A stretch of DNA of 64,000 bases, taken from assembly GCF_032823475.1 (NCBI RefSeq), contig NZ_CP127915.1:3100001-3164000 (forward strand). The letters run 5' to 3'. This document shows, in pieces, positions 26,977-36,974 of the stretch. Every line of letters begins with the position of its first letter. The first letter of the stretch is position 1. The notes under the pieces are model-generated. The model saw nothing but the letters and a program-made list of their open reading frames with translations, did not search any database and was not told the origin of the DNA. Made by a program: the position numbers and the translations under genes. Source of the DNA: Acinetobacter sp. SAAs474 (GTDB lineage Bacteria > Pseudomonadota > Gammaproteobacteria > Pseudomonadales > Moraxellaceae).

Positions 26977-29661
26977 TTACACTCCTACCGCAACTGAAAC
27001 AGGCTCTGCCAGTGATACTGTTGGTGCTAAGCCAACTGGATAACCAATATAACCTGTAGGTAAATATTCAATCACCATCACTGGAAGTGTGACTTGAGTA
27101 TCACCTGCCTGTACGGTCATTGTTTGCCCATCTTGCACATTTAAACGTGCTGCATCTTGTTCGCCGATCGCAAAAGTTGCTTCTGGAATACGTGACTCCA
27201 TCGCTGGGGTTTTCACGGTAAACTCACCTGAACCAAAGATATGATACATCGGCACTAGACGGAAACTGTCTGGGTTCACCAATACTGTTGCAGGTGCAAT
27301 AAAGCTACGTGCTGGACGTTTTGCCAAGCGATCAAATAAACGTACACCAGCATCACCTCCCAAGAGATGACCACCCACTTGATCTTGGAATTTATTCCAT
27401 GATTGTGGTGAGTTCCAACCTGGTGCCCAAGCAAATGGTACTAATGAGGCTGCTTTTTGTGGTCCAACATAACCTTCCATAGAGAAAGTTAATGCAGAGT
27501 CAACATCAACAGGTTGCTTTGGCTCATGCACAGATAATGGTGCGCGCATTGAAGTACGGCCAGAATAACGACGTGGTTCGCGGGCAATTTTTAAGCCGTG
27601 TATACGATAACCTGCATCTGGTGCAACATCTTCAATGGCTTGTAGTGCTGGTACATTTTTGGCAACATCTTCAATGACATCGTCCAATAAAGTCCATGAA
27701 ATAGGTTTATTTTTAATCCCTGTTTCCAAGGCATGCAACCAGCGCCAAGATTCTTTAATCGCAACATCAGGTTTATAATAGCTTGGATCATAAACTTGAT
27801 AGAAACGTTGTGCACGACCTTCTTGAGAGACAACAGTACCATCACCCTCTGCAAAACTTGCAGCAGAAAGCACAATATTGGCTTTTTTCACTGTTGCAGT
27901 TTCAGAATGATCTAAGACAATAATATCTTGTACTTGATCTAAAGCAGCATCAATTTGCGCAGCAGGTAAACGACGATAAAGGTCATTTTCAATCACAATC
28001 ACTGCATCATATTGTTGAGCAAATGCTTGTTCAAGACTTAAGCCACCCAAAATTGCCAAGCCCATCGAGTTGACTTCAGGTACAGTCAAGCTTAAACCTG
28101 CGTGACGACCTAAATTCTGGGTTACTTGTGCAGCAGCCTCCATGATTGCAGGATCTTGCAAACTGGTACCTGAAATAATCAATGGCTTTTTCGCTGCTTT
28201 TAATGTGGTCGCAATATCTTGTGCAAAGGCCTTAGCATCATCCTCTAAACCAATAATTGCTTCACCAGCAAGTGCAGCGGCAACAGCAAAACCTAAACGT
28301 GCAATATCATTTGGAGAAGCGACAACTTCTGCCTCTGCCACATCATTTAAGCGTGTTTGTGTTGCTGCCAGAATATAGATCGGTGATTTTGCATCTTGGG
28401 CAATACGCTGTACAGGCTCTGCCAACCATTCTGGTGTACGACGTTCAGCAGCCATTTGTTTGCCTTTATTTTTCGCCGCTTGACGAACAGATAAAGCCAT
28501 ACGTGGTGCTGTTTGGGTTAAATCTTCACCCAAGATCAATACGGCATCATAACTTTCAATTTCACGCATGGTTGGATTATAAATTCCTTCCATTTGCATA
28601 ATTGAAGCCGCTAGATCTAATAAGTTTTGTTCTTTCTGTGATACACCAATTGAATAGTTTTCTTGACCAACCAGTTGACGTAATGCAAAGTTAGATTCAA
28701 GTGATGCACGTGGAGAGCCAATACCCAAGACTTTTTTGCCTTGAATTTTCTCAATCACGCTATCCAGCGCCACATCAACAGAAACAGGTGTAACGATTTG
28801 CTGATCACGGAACTGCGGCTGACGTGGACGATCTGCACGATTGACATAACCACCACCAAAACGCCCTTTATCACAAAGGAAATATTGGTTTACGTCACCA
28901 TTAAAACGGTTTTCGATCCGGCGTAATTCACCATAGCGTTCACCCGGTGAAATATTACAACCTGAAGAACAACCTTGGCATACGCTTGGTGCATATTGCA
29001 TATCCCATTTACGGTTATAGCGTTCTGAATGTGTCTTGTCAGTAAATACACCTGTTGGACATACTTCAGTTAAGTTACCTGAAAACTCGGACTCTAAAGT
29101 ACCAGATTCTGGGCGACCAAAATAAACGCGTGATGCATTGGCGTAAACACCAAAATCGGTACCGCCTGCATAATCTCTATAATAACGTACACAACGATAA
29201 CACGCGATACAACGGTTCATTTCATGTGCAATGAAAGAACCTAATTCTTGGTTATAGTGGGTACGTTTGGTAAAGCGATAACGACGACGATCGTGTTGTG
29301 TCATTACCGTCATATCTTGTAAATGACAGTGACCACCTTCCTCACAGACTGGACAGTCATGTGGATGGTTGGTCATCAAAAACTCAACCACGGAAGCACG
29401 AAAATCTTTCGCTTCTTTATCTTCAATCGAAATGTAGGTATTGTCGGTCGCAGGTGTCATACATGACATCACTAAACGACCACGCGTATCTTCTGGATTC
29501 GCGTATTGCGTTACCGCACATTGACGGCAAGAACCGACAGAACCTAAGGATGGATGCCAACAAAAGTATGGAATATCAATCCCAAGGCTCAAACATGCTT
29601 GTAGCAAGTTTTCCGAGCCGTTGACTTCATACGATTTGCCATCGACATGAATTGTAGCCAT
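26977..29661 (-). CDS. nuoG: NADH-quinone oxidoreductase subunit G
   Basis: 894 aa, the largest peripheral subunit. The N-terminal [2Fe-2S] ferredoxin domain has [17 protein letters not shown] and MSCMTPA; then [30 protein letters not shown] and [13 protein letters not shown] give further Fe-S clusters. The rest is a molybdopterin-oxidoreductase-like fold that has lost the cofactor, ending in a beta-barrel cap. It relays electrons from NuoF/E to NuoI. A 12-bp gap separates it from nuoF. Confidence 0.97.
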   Translation of the reverse strand: MATIHVDGKSYEVNGSENLLQACLSLGIDIPYFCWHPSLGSVGSCRQCAVTQYANPEDTRGRLVMSCMTPATDNTYISIEDKEAKDFRASVVEFLMTNHPHDCPVCEEGGHCHLQDMTVMTQHDRRRYRFTKRTHYNQELGSFIAHEMNRCIACYRCVRYYRDYAGGTDFGVYANASRVYFGRPESGTLESEFSGNLTEVCPTGVFTDKTHSERYNRKWDMQYAPSVCQGCSSGCNISPGERYGELRRIENRFNGDVNQYFLCDKGRFGGGYVNRADRPRQPQFRDQQIVTPVSVDVALDSVIEKIQGKKVLGIGSPRASLESNFALRQLVGQENYSIGVSQKEQNLLDLAASIMQMEGIYNPTMREIESYDAVLILGEDLTQTAPRMALSVRQAAKNKGKQMAAERRTPEWLAEPVQRIAQDAKSPIYILAATQTRLNDVAEAEVVASPNDIARLGFAVAAALAGEAIIGLEDDAKAFAQDIATTLKAAKKPLIISGTSLQDPAIMEAAAQVTQNLGRHAGLSLTVPEVNSMGLAILGGLSLEQAFAQQYDAVIVIENDLYRRLPAAQIDAALDQVQDIIVLDHSETATVKKANIVLSAASFAEGDGTVVSQEGRAQRFYQVYDPSYYKPDVAIKESWRWLHALETGIKNKPISWTLLDDVIEDVAKNVPALQAIEDVAPDAGYRIHGLKIAREPRRYSGRTSMRAPLSVHEPKQPVDVDSALTFSMEGYVGPQKAASLVPFAWAPGWNSPQSWNKFQDQVGGHLLGGDAGVRLFDRLAKRPARSFIAPATVLVNPDSFRLVPMYHIFGSGEFTVKTPAMESRIPEATFAIGEQDAARLNVQDGQTMTVQAGDTQVTLPVMVIEYLPTGYIGYPVGLAPTVSLAEPVSVAVGV

Positions 29662-29672
29662 AGTCGAATTCC

Positions 29673-31004
29673 TTAAGCTTGTTCTACGTTGCTAGTTTGA
29701 GCTGCGGCATTGACTACCTTGGCTTCAAATTCGCTACGGAAATGTTTGAGTGCGCCCATGAGTGGTTCCATTGCACCAGGAGCATGAGCACAGAAAGTTT
29801 TACCAATCCAAAGCTTACGCGTTAACTCTTGTAAGTGGTCGATATCTTCTTGTTTACCTGTACCATCTTCTAATGCTTTGAGTGATTTCACTGCCCAAGG
29901 TAAACCATCACGGCAAGGAGTACACCAGCCACAAGATTCACGCGCAAAGAATTCTTCTAAATTACGTGTTGCTGAAACCATACACTGCGTTTCATCGACC
30001 ACCATTAACAGACATGTACCTAAGCGTGAGCCTGCTTTCATGATGCTTTCAGCATCCATCGGTAAGTCAATATGTTCTGCAGCTAAGAAGTCAGTAGATG
30101 CACCACCTGGCAACCATGCTTTTAGCTTTAAACCATCACGCATACCACCAGCATAGTCTTCAATCACTTCACGTGCAGTGGTACCAAATGGTAATTCCCA
30201 AAGACCAGGGAATTTTACTTTGCCTGAAGCACCGTAAATTTTTGTACCTGGATCTTTAGATTTACCTGCAGATAAACCAATGTACCATTCAGGACCATTC
30301 AACATAATCGCAGGCAGGTTATTATAAGTTTCGACGTTATTGACAATAGTCGGACGTCCCCAAGCCCCTGCAACTTGTGGAAATGGTGGTTTAGTACGTG
30401 GGTTAGCACGACGACCTTCAAGTGAATTAATTAATGCGGTTTCTTCACCACAAATATAACGACCTGCGCCAGTATGAACATATAACTCAAAGCTCCAGCC
30501 AGTATCTAAGATATTTTCACCTAAATAGCCTTTTGCACGTACTTGTTCTAAAGCGTCATTCAGATATTGAGCAGCTTCAATATACTCACCACGAATGAAG
30601 ATATAACCTTGAGTTGCTTCCAAGGTATACGCTGCGATAAGCATGCCTTCAATCAATTGATGAGGTAGCCTTTCCATCAACAAACGGTCTTTAAAGGTAC
30701 CTGGTTCCATTTCATCGGCATTACAAATCAAGTAACGTGGACCTGAGTTGTCATTGGGTGCCATCAGAGACCATTTAATCCCTGCAGGGAAGCCTGCACC
30801 ACCACGACCTTTAACAGTTGCAGCCTTAATGACTTCAAGCACATCTTTTGGTGGCATTGCAATTGCTTTTTTAAAGCCTGCATACCCTTCTAGTGCTTCA
30901 TAATCATCTGCATTACGCACATGTTCTTGTTTGCTCAAACGCCAAGTCAGTGGATGAGTTTCAGGATTACCGTCGCCATAAATTGGTTTTGGTTCAGTAT
31001 TCAT
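29673..31004 (-). CDS. nuoF: NADH-quinone oxidoreductase subunit F (FMN, NADH-binding)
   Basis: 443 aa. The NADH/FMN site is [13 protein letters not shown] (about residues 67-79) with [16 protein letters not shown] nearby; [15 protein letters not shown] follows at about 181. The N3 [4Fe-4S] cluster ligands are in [11 protein letters not shown] (about 359-369) plus a later Cys. It is the electron entry point of complex I. ATG overlaps the nuoE stop by 4 bases. Confidence 0.98.
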   Translation of the reverse strand: MNTEPKPIYGDGNPETHPLTWRLSKQEHVRNADDYEALEGYAGFKKAIAMPPKDVLEVIKAATVKGRGGAGFPAGIKWSLMAPNDNSGPRYLICNADEMEPGTFKDRLLMERLPHQLIEGMLIAAYTLEATQGYIFIRGEYIEAAQYLNDALEQVRAKGYLGENILDTGWSFELYVHTGAGRYICGEETALINSLEGRRANPRTKPPFPQVAGAWGRPTIVNNVETYNNLPAIMLNGPEWYIGLSAGKSKDPGTKIYGASGKVKFPGLWELPFGTTAREVIEDYAGGMRDGLKLKAWLPGGASTDFLAAEHIDLPMDAESIMKAGSRLGTCLLMVVDETQCMVSATRNLEEFFARESCGWCTPCRDGLPWAVKSLKALEDGTGKQEDIDHLQELTRKLWIGKTFCAHAPGAMEPLMGALKHFRSEFEAKVVNAAAQTSNVEQA

Positions 31005-31510
31005 ACATACTTCTCCAATAACTGTTGAATTGAGGTTACTTCAACCAGACCGTGAGTATCTTCATCAATCATTAACGTTGGGCCTTTATCACAGTTACCT
31101 AGACAGCAGATAGGCAATAAAGTAAAACGACCATCAATTGTCGTTTGACCAAATTGGATCCCTAATTCACGCTGGAAAGCTTCTGCCAAAGTTTCCGCAC
31201 CCATTAAAAAGCATGCAATCGAATCACATAATAAAATTACATGACGACCAACAGGCTGACGATAAATACGGTTATAAAAGGTTGCTACCCCTTCCAAATC
31301 AGCAACGCTGATCGAAAGCAATTGTGCAATTGCATGTAGCTGTGCATCATTCACCCAGCCATTACGACGTTGTACACACTTAAGTGCATCTAATGATGCA
31401 GCACGTGGGTATGGATAATGTGCAATGTGATGTTGAATATCATGGATTTCATCTGAGGTTAAAATCCCTTCAACATTCACACGTGGCTTTTTGTCAGTCA
31501 AAATCATCAT
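31001..31510 (-). CDS. nuoE: NADH-quinone oxidoreductase subunit E ([2Fe-2S])
   Basis: 169 aa thioredoxin-like [2Fe-2S] subunit. Ligands are two pairs: CDSIAC (about residues 95-100) and CCLGNC (about 131-136). An N-terminal helical part with [20 protein letters not shown] precedes. It forms N1a beside FMN in NuoF. A short 13-nt gap follows nuoCD. Confidence 0.97.
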   Translation of the reverse strand: MMILTDKKPRVNVEGILTSDEIHDIQHHIAHYPYPRAASLDALKCVQRRNGWVNDAQLHAIAQLLSISVADLEGVATFYNRIYRQPVGRHVILLCDSIACFLMGAETLAEAFQRELGIQFGQTTIDGRFTLLPICCLGNCDKGPTLMIDEDTHGLVEVTSIQQLLEKYV

Positions 31511-31523
31511 TATGCGTTACCCC

Positions 31524-33311
31524 TTAACGATCCACGTCAGCCATTACGACGTCAATTGTCGCTAAATAAATGATTAAGTCAGACATCAGACTGCCATTAA
31601 TCACAGAAGGCATTTGCTGTAAATGCGTGAAAGTTGGTGTACGAATACGTGTACGATAACTCATGGTTGACTTATCTGAAGTCAGATAATAATTCGATGC
31701 ACCTTTCACCACTTCAGCCATCACAGAAGCTTCACCTGCTGGCATAACAGGACCCCAAGATACACTTAAGAAATGCGTAATCAGCGTTTCAATATCATGT
31801 AAGGTCTTATCTTTTGGTGGTGGAACAGCCAATGGATGATCAGCCTTATAAGGACCAGATGGCATATTATCCAAGCATTGCTTAATAATTTTTAATGACT
31901 GCTCAATTTCACGATAGTGAACGATAACACGTGCATACGCATCGCCTTCGTATTCTACCGGTACTTCAAAGTCATAATTTTCATAACCACTATATGGACG
32001 ATATTTACGCACGTCAAAATCAATACCAGTTGCACGCAAACCAGTTCCCGTTACTCCCCAAGCCAATGCAGATTTTGCATCGTATTGTGCAACGTTACGG
32101 GTACGACCCTCAAAAACTGAGTTTTTTAATGCTGCAGTATGATATTCCTTCAGACGTTTTGGCATCCAATCCAGAATTTCGCGGATCAGAGATTGCCAAT
32201 TATTTGGAAGATCGTGCGCTACACCGCCAATACGATACCATGCTGGATGCATACGGTAACCTGTGATTGCTTCAACCGCATCATAAATTTTTTGACGGTC
32301 GGCAAACATATAAAAGACAGGTGTCATACCACCAGCATCTTGAATCGCAGTACCAATAAACAACAAGTGGTTATTAATACGGAACAATTCAGACATCATG
32401 ACACGAATACACTGTGCACGATCAGGAACAGTAATTCCGGCAAGTTGCTCAACCCCCAAAACATAAGGCATGTTTTGTGCACAACCACCAAGATAATCGA
32501 CGCGATCAGTATATGGAATGAAAGAATGCCAAGTCTGACGCTCAGCCATTTTTTCTACACCACGATGGTGATAACCAATATCTGGTACACAGTCTTTAAC
32601 TTCTTCGCCATCTAACTGTAATACGATACGGAATGCACCATGCGCAGATGGATGGTTAGGTCCCAAGTTCAGGAACATGAAGTCTTCGTCTTCATTACCA
32701 CGCGTAAGTCCCCAATCTTCTGGGACAAAACGTAAATGTTCCTGTTCAAAATCCTGTTTTGCCTGATTCTGCATATACGGTGTATATTCTGTTGCACGTG
32801 CAGAATATTCTTTACGCAACGGATGACCTTCCCAATACGTCGGTAATAAAATACGACGCAACATTGGATGCCCTGTAAAATTGATACCGAACATGTCATA
32901 TGCTTCACGTTCATACCAATTGGCATTGGGCCAAATATTGGTTGCTGTTGGAATATTTAAATCACTTTCATTCAAGGCAACTTTGATACGAATATCAGTA
33001 TTACGCTCTAGTGAAAGTAAGTGATAAAACACAGTAAAATCAGACGCAGGTAAACCATCACGGTGAGTACGTAAACGCTCATCTACCGCAGATAAGTCAA
33101 ACAACATCACGTAAGGACGTGACACTGTACGCAAGAACATTAAAACATCTTGCACGCGTGCGCGTTCAACCCAGACTGTTGGAAAATCTTCGCAAGTCGC
33201 TTGCACGTAGAAATTCTCACCAAATTTGGTTTTGAGTTCTTCTACAATTGCAAATGCTGGGCGTGAATCAACTGGAGTTGACTCTGGCATAGCAATGTCA
33301 GTTTCAGCCAT
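31524..33311 (-). CDS. nuoCD: NADH-quinone oxidoreductase subunit C/D fusion
   Basis: 595 aa fusion of NuoC (residues about 1-190; signature [24 protein letters not shown] pattern near 133-150) and NuoD (about 205-595; [15 protein letters not shown], then [13 protein letters not shown]). NuoD lines the quinone pocket. The fusion is the usual state in Enterobacteria and Acinetobacter. The C-terminus [10 protein letters not shown] is the canonical NuoD end. Confidence 0.98.
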   Translation of the reverse strand: MAETDIAMPESTPVDSRPAFAIVEELKTKFGENFYVQATCEDFPTVWVERARVQDVLMFLRTVSRPYVMLFDLSAVDERLRTHRDGLPASDFTVFYHLLSLERNTDIRIKVALNESDLNIPTATNIWPNANWYEREAYDMFGINFTGHPMLRRILLPTYWEGHPLRKEYSARATEYTPYMQNQAKQDFEQEHLRFVPEDWGLTRGNEDEDFMFLNLGPNHPSAHGAFRIVLQLDGEEVKDCVPDIGYHHRGVEKMAERQTWHSFIPYTDRVDYLGGCAQNMPYVLGVEQLAGITVPDRAQCIRVMMSELFRINNHLLFIGTAIQDAGGMTPVFYMFADRQKIYDAVEAITGYRMHPAWYRIGGVAHDLPNNWQSLIREILDWMPKRLKEYHTAALKNSVFEGRTRNVAQYDAKSALAWGVTGTGLRATGIDFDVRKYRPYSGYENYDFEVPVEYEGDAYARVIVHYREIEQSLKIIKQCLDNMPSGPYKADHPLAVPPPKDKTLHDIETLITHFLSVSWGPVMPAGEASVMAEVVKGASNYYLTSDKSTMSYRTRIRTPTFTHLQQMPSVINGSLMSDLIIYLATIDVVMADVDR

Positions 33312-33403
33312 TCGCTTGGCTTCCTATTTAATACAAATTCATTCCACTTAAACGACAATGATTCTTAAATACAGAACCATCAATAAAACTTTAATCGTTT
33401 AAA

Positions 33404-34081
33404 TTATTTAATTTCATCCATAGAACGTAAATTTTTCACAGCAATACGCTGTTCTTTCTTACGCTCACGTTCTGGCTGCATCTTTGGCTTATATATTGGC
33501 TGAAGATCATTACCAATCACTGCTGAAAGTGGACGGCGTTCTAATTGAATTTGATCTTGCAATAACATCAAGGCTTGAATGAGTGCTTCAGGACGTGGCG
33601 GACAACCAGGTACATAAACATCCACTGGAATAATTTTATCTACGCCTTGTACGACAGAGTAAATATCATACATTCCGCCTGAGTTTGCACATGCGCCCAT
33701 TGAAATGACCCATTTAGGCTCAAGCATTTGCTCATACAGACGTTGAATTACAGGTGCCATTTTAATAAAGCACGTTCCTGCAATAATCATTAAGTCTGCC
33801 TGACGTGGTGAAGCACGAATAACTTCCGCACCAAACCGTGATAAGTCATGTACACCAGTTAAAGTCGTCGCATATTCAACATAGCAACATGATGTACCAA
33901 AGTTAAACGGCCAAACTGAGTTCTTACGACCCCAGTTTACTGCTGTATGTGCAATATCCTCTAAACGAGTCATAAAGACATTTTTATTCACTTCTTCATC
34001 AAGTGGATCAGTCACAATTTGACGTTCTTGAAGTGGATATTGATCAGCATCCGGATTCGCACGGGTTAATGTATATTTCAT
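33404..34081 (-). CDS. nuoB: NADH-quinone oxidoreductase subunit B ([4Fe-4S] N2)
   Basis: 225 aa. The N2 cluster ligands are the tandem Cys in [10 protein letters not shown] (about residues 62-71), Cys in GTCFIKMAP (about 126-134) and Cys in [11 protein letters not shown] (about 155-165). N2 hands electrons to quinone. The C-terminal ~30 residues are basic. 92 bp separates it from nuoCD, the longest gap in the operon, with no hairpin noted. Confidence 0.98.
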   Translation of the reverse strand: MKYTLTRANPDADQYPLQERQIVTDPLDEEVNKNVFMTRLEDIAHTAVNWGRKNSVWPFNFGTSCCYVEYATTLTGVHDLSRFGAEVIRASPRQADLMIIAGTCFIKMAPVIQRLYEQMLEPKWVISMGACANSGGMYDIYSVVQGVDKIIPVDVYVPGCPPRPEALIQALMLLQDQIQLERRPLSAVIGNDLQPIYKPKMQPERERKKEQRIAVKNLRSMDEIK

Positions 34082-34087
34082 CCCGAG

Positions 34088-34633
34088 TTACTCCTTTTCA
34101 GATGATGAAGTCGCAGATTTTTTCACACGACCAGAGGATTGAGCTGGGATTTGACCAGTAGGGTCTGTTACCAATTCTTCAATTGAGTTAAAGCGTGTAA
34201 TTTCAGCAATATTCATATTTGGTGAACCTACTTTAGCTTTAATGCCGGCCGCTTTACGCTTATCAGATGGTGACCAGTTTAATGCACCCGTTGATAATTC
34301 ATAAATCAAACCAATTAATAAAACTAAAATAAACACTGCAGCTGTGGTGAATCCAATCCACCCTACTTCACGTACCGATGTAGACCATGCATATAGATAT
34401 AATGCTTCCAAATCGAATACGACGAAGAAAATAGCAACCAAATAGAACTTTGCAGACAAGCGGATACGTGCTCCACCTGCACTGACAACACCAGACTCAA
34501 ATTGCTCTTGCTTAGCACGGCCCCATGATTTACCCCCAAGGAGTAACGGAACAGTAAGCATAAAGACGCATAAAAATGTAACGCCGATCACGAAGGCAAT
34601 AATTGCCCAATCGTATGGAGTAATGGCACTCAT
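34088..34633 (-). CDS. nuoA: NADH-quinone oxidoreductase subunit A
   Basis: First gene of the operon. 181 aa when started at ATG 34633 (MSAITPYDWAIIAF), which has AGGAG about 10 nt upstream; the open frame extends 24 codons further but without a ribosome site. Three membrane helices; FYLVAIFFVVFDLEALYLYA (about 74-93) is the family signature with the acidic residue of the E-channel. A 50-residue polar C-terminal tail (Ser/Lys/Glu-rich at the end) makes it longer than the 147-aa E. coli protein, as in other Acinetobacter. Confidence 0.95.
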   Translation of the reverse strand: MSAITPYDWAIIAFVIGVTFLCVFMLTVPLLLGGKSWGRAKQEQFESGVVSAGGARIRLSAKFYLVAIFFVVFDLEALYLYAWSTSVREVGWIGFTTAAVFILVLLIGLIYELSTGALNWSPSDKRKAAGIKAKVGSPNMNIAEITRFNSIEELVTDPTGQIPAQSSGRVKKSATSSSEKE

Positions 34634-35103
34634 GCGGGGATAACTCCTGGCAGGCCTATTTATTAACAAAGAATGTATGTATTGGCCTTCAAATACACCA
34701 AACACAAAATTAATCCCACCAATTGTACCTGATTTATGATTTCACTTGCTAGTTCATAAACCTTAGTCTTTTGGATGATTTTTTCATCAAATTGATAAAA
34801 TTCAATCACTCAATCCCTCTGCCGATGCACTAAATCGTTTTATTAAATAAAAAACACATTTTCTATTATTTTTTCCCAGAATGATAATTATCGGCTTATA
34901 ACTTGATGGAATATTCAATTTGTTCTATTTTAAAATCATCGTAATGCAAAAAATAGGATGATCAGACTCCTTTATTATCACGATAAGATTATCAAGATAA
35001 AAAAAAATTGTTTTTTTTTGCAATCCTGAAAAGCAATATGTTTATTTTCAATGTGTTTTTATGTTATTTGTATAAAACACTAACGATAAAATATAGGTCT
35101 TGC
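34634..35103. promoter_or_regulatory. nuo upstream region with GATAA/TTATC dyads
   Basis: 470 bp divergent region. It contains GATAATTATC at 34883-34892 and two tandem 12-bp dyads, TTATC-AC-GATAA (34975-34986) and TTATC-AA-GATAA (34989-35000), directly followed by an A9-TTG-T9 block (34999-35019). These may be operators or bend elements for nuo or for the 35104 gene. No -35/-10 pair is convincing. Confidence 0.35.
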
Positions 35104-35460
35104 ATGAGTCTAGAATATACACATAAACCTAATTATTTTTTATATGCACAACTTATTATTCGCCATATCGAGAATTATATTGAAAAACATCCAGATGCAG
35201 AAAATGCAATTTTTGATTTGCGCGATATCTATGAACTTTTTCGCCAAGATAAAGCAGCAGCATCGACCAATCTAGATGGTATTTTAAATATTGCTGATGC
35301 TTATAAAATTGAAACGTTAAATGGGGATAAAAGACTGATTACACGCTATTTAATTGATATTGAAAATAACTCTTTACTATTTGATTTTGATAAAGATGCG
35401 CTAAACAGCTTAAAAAATGGTAAAGCCATCATACCACCTGATGCCACCAAGTTTAATTAA
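35104..35460 (+). CDS. Hypothetical protein
   Basis: 118 aa from ATG 35104 (MSLEYTHKPNYFLYAQLIIR); the frame is open 32 codons upstream but that part is Phe/Leu-rich low-quality sequence and is probably not translated. The protein is soluble, with two helical segments (IIRHIENYIEKHPDAENAIF) and a C-terminal acidic part. It may be a small DNA- or protein-binding factor, but I recognise no family. A good terminator follows, supporting a real transcript. Confidence 0.6.
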   Translation: MSLEYTHKPNYFLYAQLIIRHIENYIEKHPDAENAIFDLRDIYELFRQDKAAASTNLDGILNIADAYKIETLNGDKRLITRYLIDIENNSLLFDFDKDALNSLKNGKAIIPPDATKFN

Positions 35461-35546
35461 CAGATAGGGATCTATATTGATGGGTCACTGCAGATACAGC
35501 AGCTTTATCATCATGATATCGATCCATTCATGACAAACCATTATCT

Positions 35547-35574
35547 AAAGCGTGTCAATGACACGCTTTTTTTT
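35547..35574. terminator. Terminator between the 35104 gene and ispA
   Basis: AAAGCGTGTC, AAT loop, GACACGCTTT followed by TTTTT. Stem of 10 bp. It can serve both converging genes. Confidence 0.87.
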
Positions 35575-35581
35575 ATTGATA

Positions 35582-36490
35582 TTATTGTTTTCTATTCAAT
35601 AAAAACAAAGATATTGCTTCTAGCTCACTCGCTTGACCTTTAAAAAAATGCAGTGCTTGAAAAGCATCATCATGTAATTGCTTGGCATATTGTATCGCCT
35701 GATCTAGCCCCATTAAAGCCGGATAAGTTGATTTCTCAACCAATACATCCTTACCTGCAGTTTTTCCCAATACAGCAGTGTCTGCGGTGATATCAAGAAT
35801 ATCATCCTGTACCTGAAAAGCTAAACCTATGGTTTGTGCATATTCACGTAATTTAGGAATGGCTGGATCCGTTCCATGAAATATTGTAACTGCAGCCATC
35901 ATAATGGCTGCAGAAATTAATGCACCCGTTTTATTACGATGAATCGTTTCCAAAGTTTCTTGATCCACAGCCTGACCTTCTGCCTGTAAATCCAATACTT
36001 GACCACAGACCATTTTTGAGGTCGCTGTCGCCAAAATCTGCATTTGCTTTAATACAATATCAGGACCTACTGCAGCGCCTTGATCAAACAATCGACTCCC
36101 CAAAATTTCAAAGGCCATCGATTGCAGAATATCGCCTGCAAGTAATGCAGTATCTTCACCAAACTTCACATGACAAGTAGGTTGACCACGACGCAATAAA
36201 TCATTGTCCATACAAGGCAAATCATCATGTGCTAAGGAATAACAATGAATAAGCTCAATCGCAACAGCAGCTCGACGAACTGCTGCATAATGAGCATTGG
36301 GCTGAATAGCTGCTGTTGCATAACACAATGCTGGACGCACTCGCTTTCCACCCAACATGACAGCATGATGCACTGCGCCTTTTAGTGGCTCAGGAATTGA
36401 GAATGCATTTAATGCTGTCAGTAAATCATGTTGAACAGTTTGTTGTGCTGTTGTTAATACATTTAGTTGCTCATGAGTGAGAATGGACAC
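35582..36490 (-). CDS. ispA: Farnesyl/geranyl diphosphate synthase
   Basis: 302 aa trans-prenyltransferase. The first aspartate-rich motif is DDLPCMDND (DDxxxxD form, about residues 93-101) and the second is DDILD (about 233-237); both bind Mg-diphosphate. HAVMLGGKRVRPAL (about 43-56) binds IPP. The length and DDxxxxD form match bacterial IspA, which makes C15 farnesyl diphosphate for quinone and undecaprenol synthesis. The C-terminal LLNRKQ is also typical. Confidence 0.93.
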   Translation of the reverse strand: MSILTHEQLNVLTTAQQTVQHDLLTALNAFSIPEPLKGAVHHAVMLGGKRVRPALCYATAAIQPNAHYAAVRRAAVAIELIHCYSLAHDDLPCMDNDLLRRGQPTCHVKFGEDTALLAGDILQSMAFEILGSRLFDQGAAVGPDIVLKQMQILATATSKMVCGQVLDLQAEGQAVDQETLETIHRNKTGALISAAIMMAAVTIFHGTDPAIPKLREYAQTIGLAFQVQDDILDITADTAVLGKTAGKDVLVEKSTYPALMGLDQAIQYAKQLHDDAFQALHFFKGQASELEAISLFLLNRKQ

Positions 36491-36974
36491 ACTTGCCTCG
36501 ATATATTTATGACAGTATTGGTAAAGTCAGTGCTTCTACTAACCTATTTTTAACTATTGTACCTTTAAAATATCAAGCTTTGATACTCTTAAAAAAATTC
36601 AATCCACTCATATGCCAACCTCTGCCATGACGTATTACTGTCTTACAACTATAAGGCCTAATAATCGCCTCTTGGCCTTAATCATTACTGAATAATATGA
36701 TTGCAAGCGATCATGCCGGATATTTTTATTTTAGACAGCTTAATTTTAAGCAGTTTCATGCCAAATGATCATGAATTGGTTAAGATGACTGGTGTATATT
36801 GATTTAACCGTCATGATATCGCCTCAATTCAATGCGATAACTAAAATCAATTCATTATTTTAATACAGCAGCATACCGAATAGCGGATGAATTGTTTAAA
36901 ATAGATGAAGTGCTCCATATCGAACACATATTCCGTACTATTACACCTATGCTACGGTCATTGTCACGATCAGA
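36491..36974. other. Divergent intergenic region ispA/yccS-like
   Basis: 484 bp with no supported frame or RNA. Promoters for both flanking genes must be here. An ATTCCGTACTATTACACC-like AT-rich stretch just before 36950 could hold a -10, but I cannot assign it. Confidence 0.35.

Noticed and set aside
34634..34705. A 24-codon N-terminal extension of NuoA
   Set aside because: The ATG at 34633 has AGGAG upstream and starts the usual NuoA sequence; the extension lacks a ribosome site.
35008..35103. Longer start for the 35104 hypothetical gene
   Set aside because: The added part is a run of hydrophobic residues from AT-rich DNA directly after an A/T tract, with no ribosome site.
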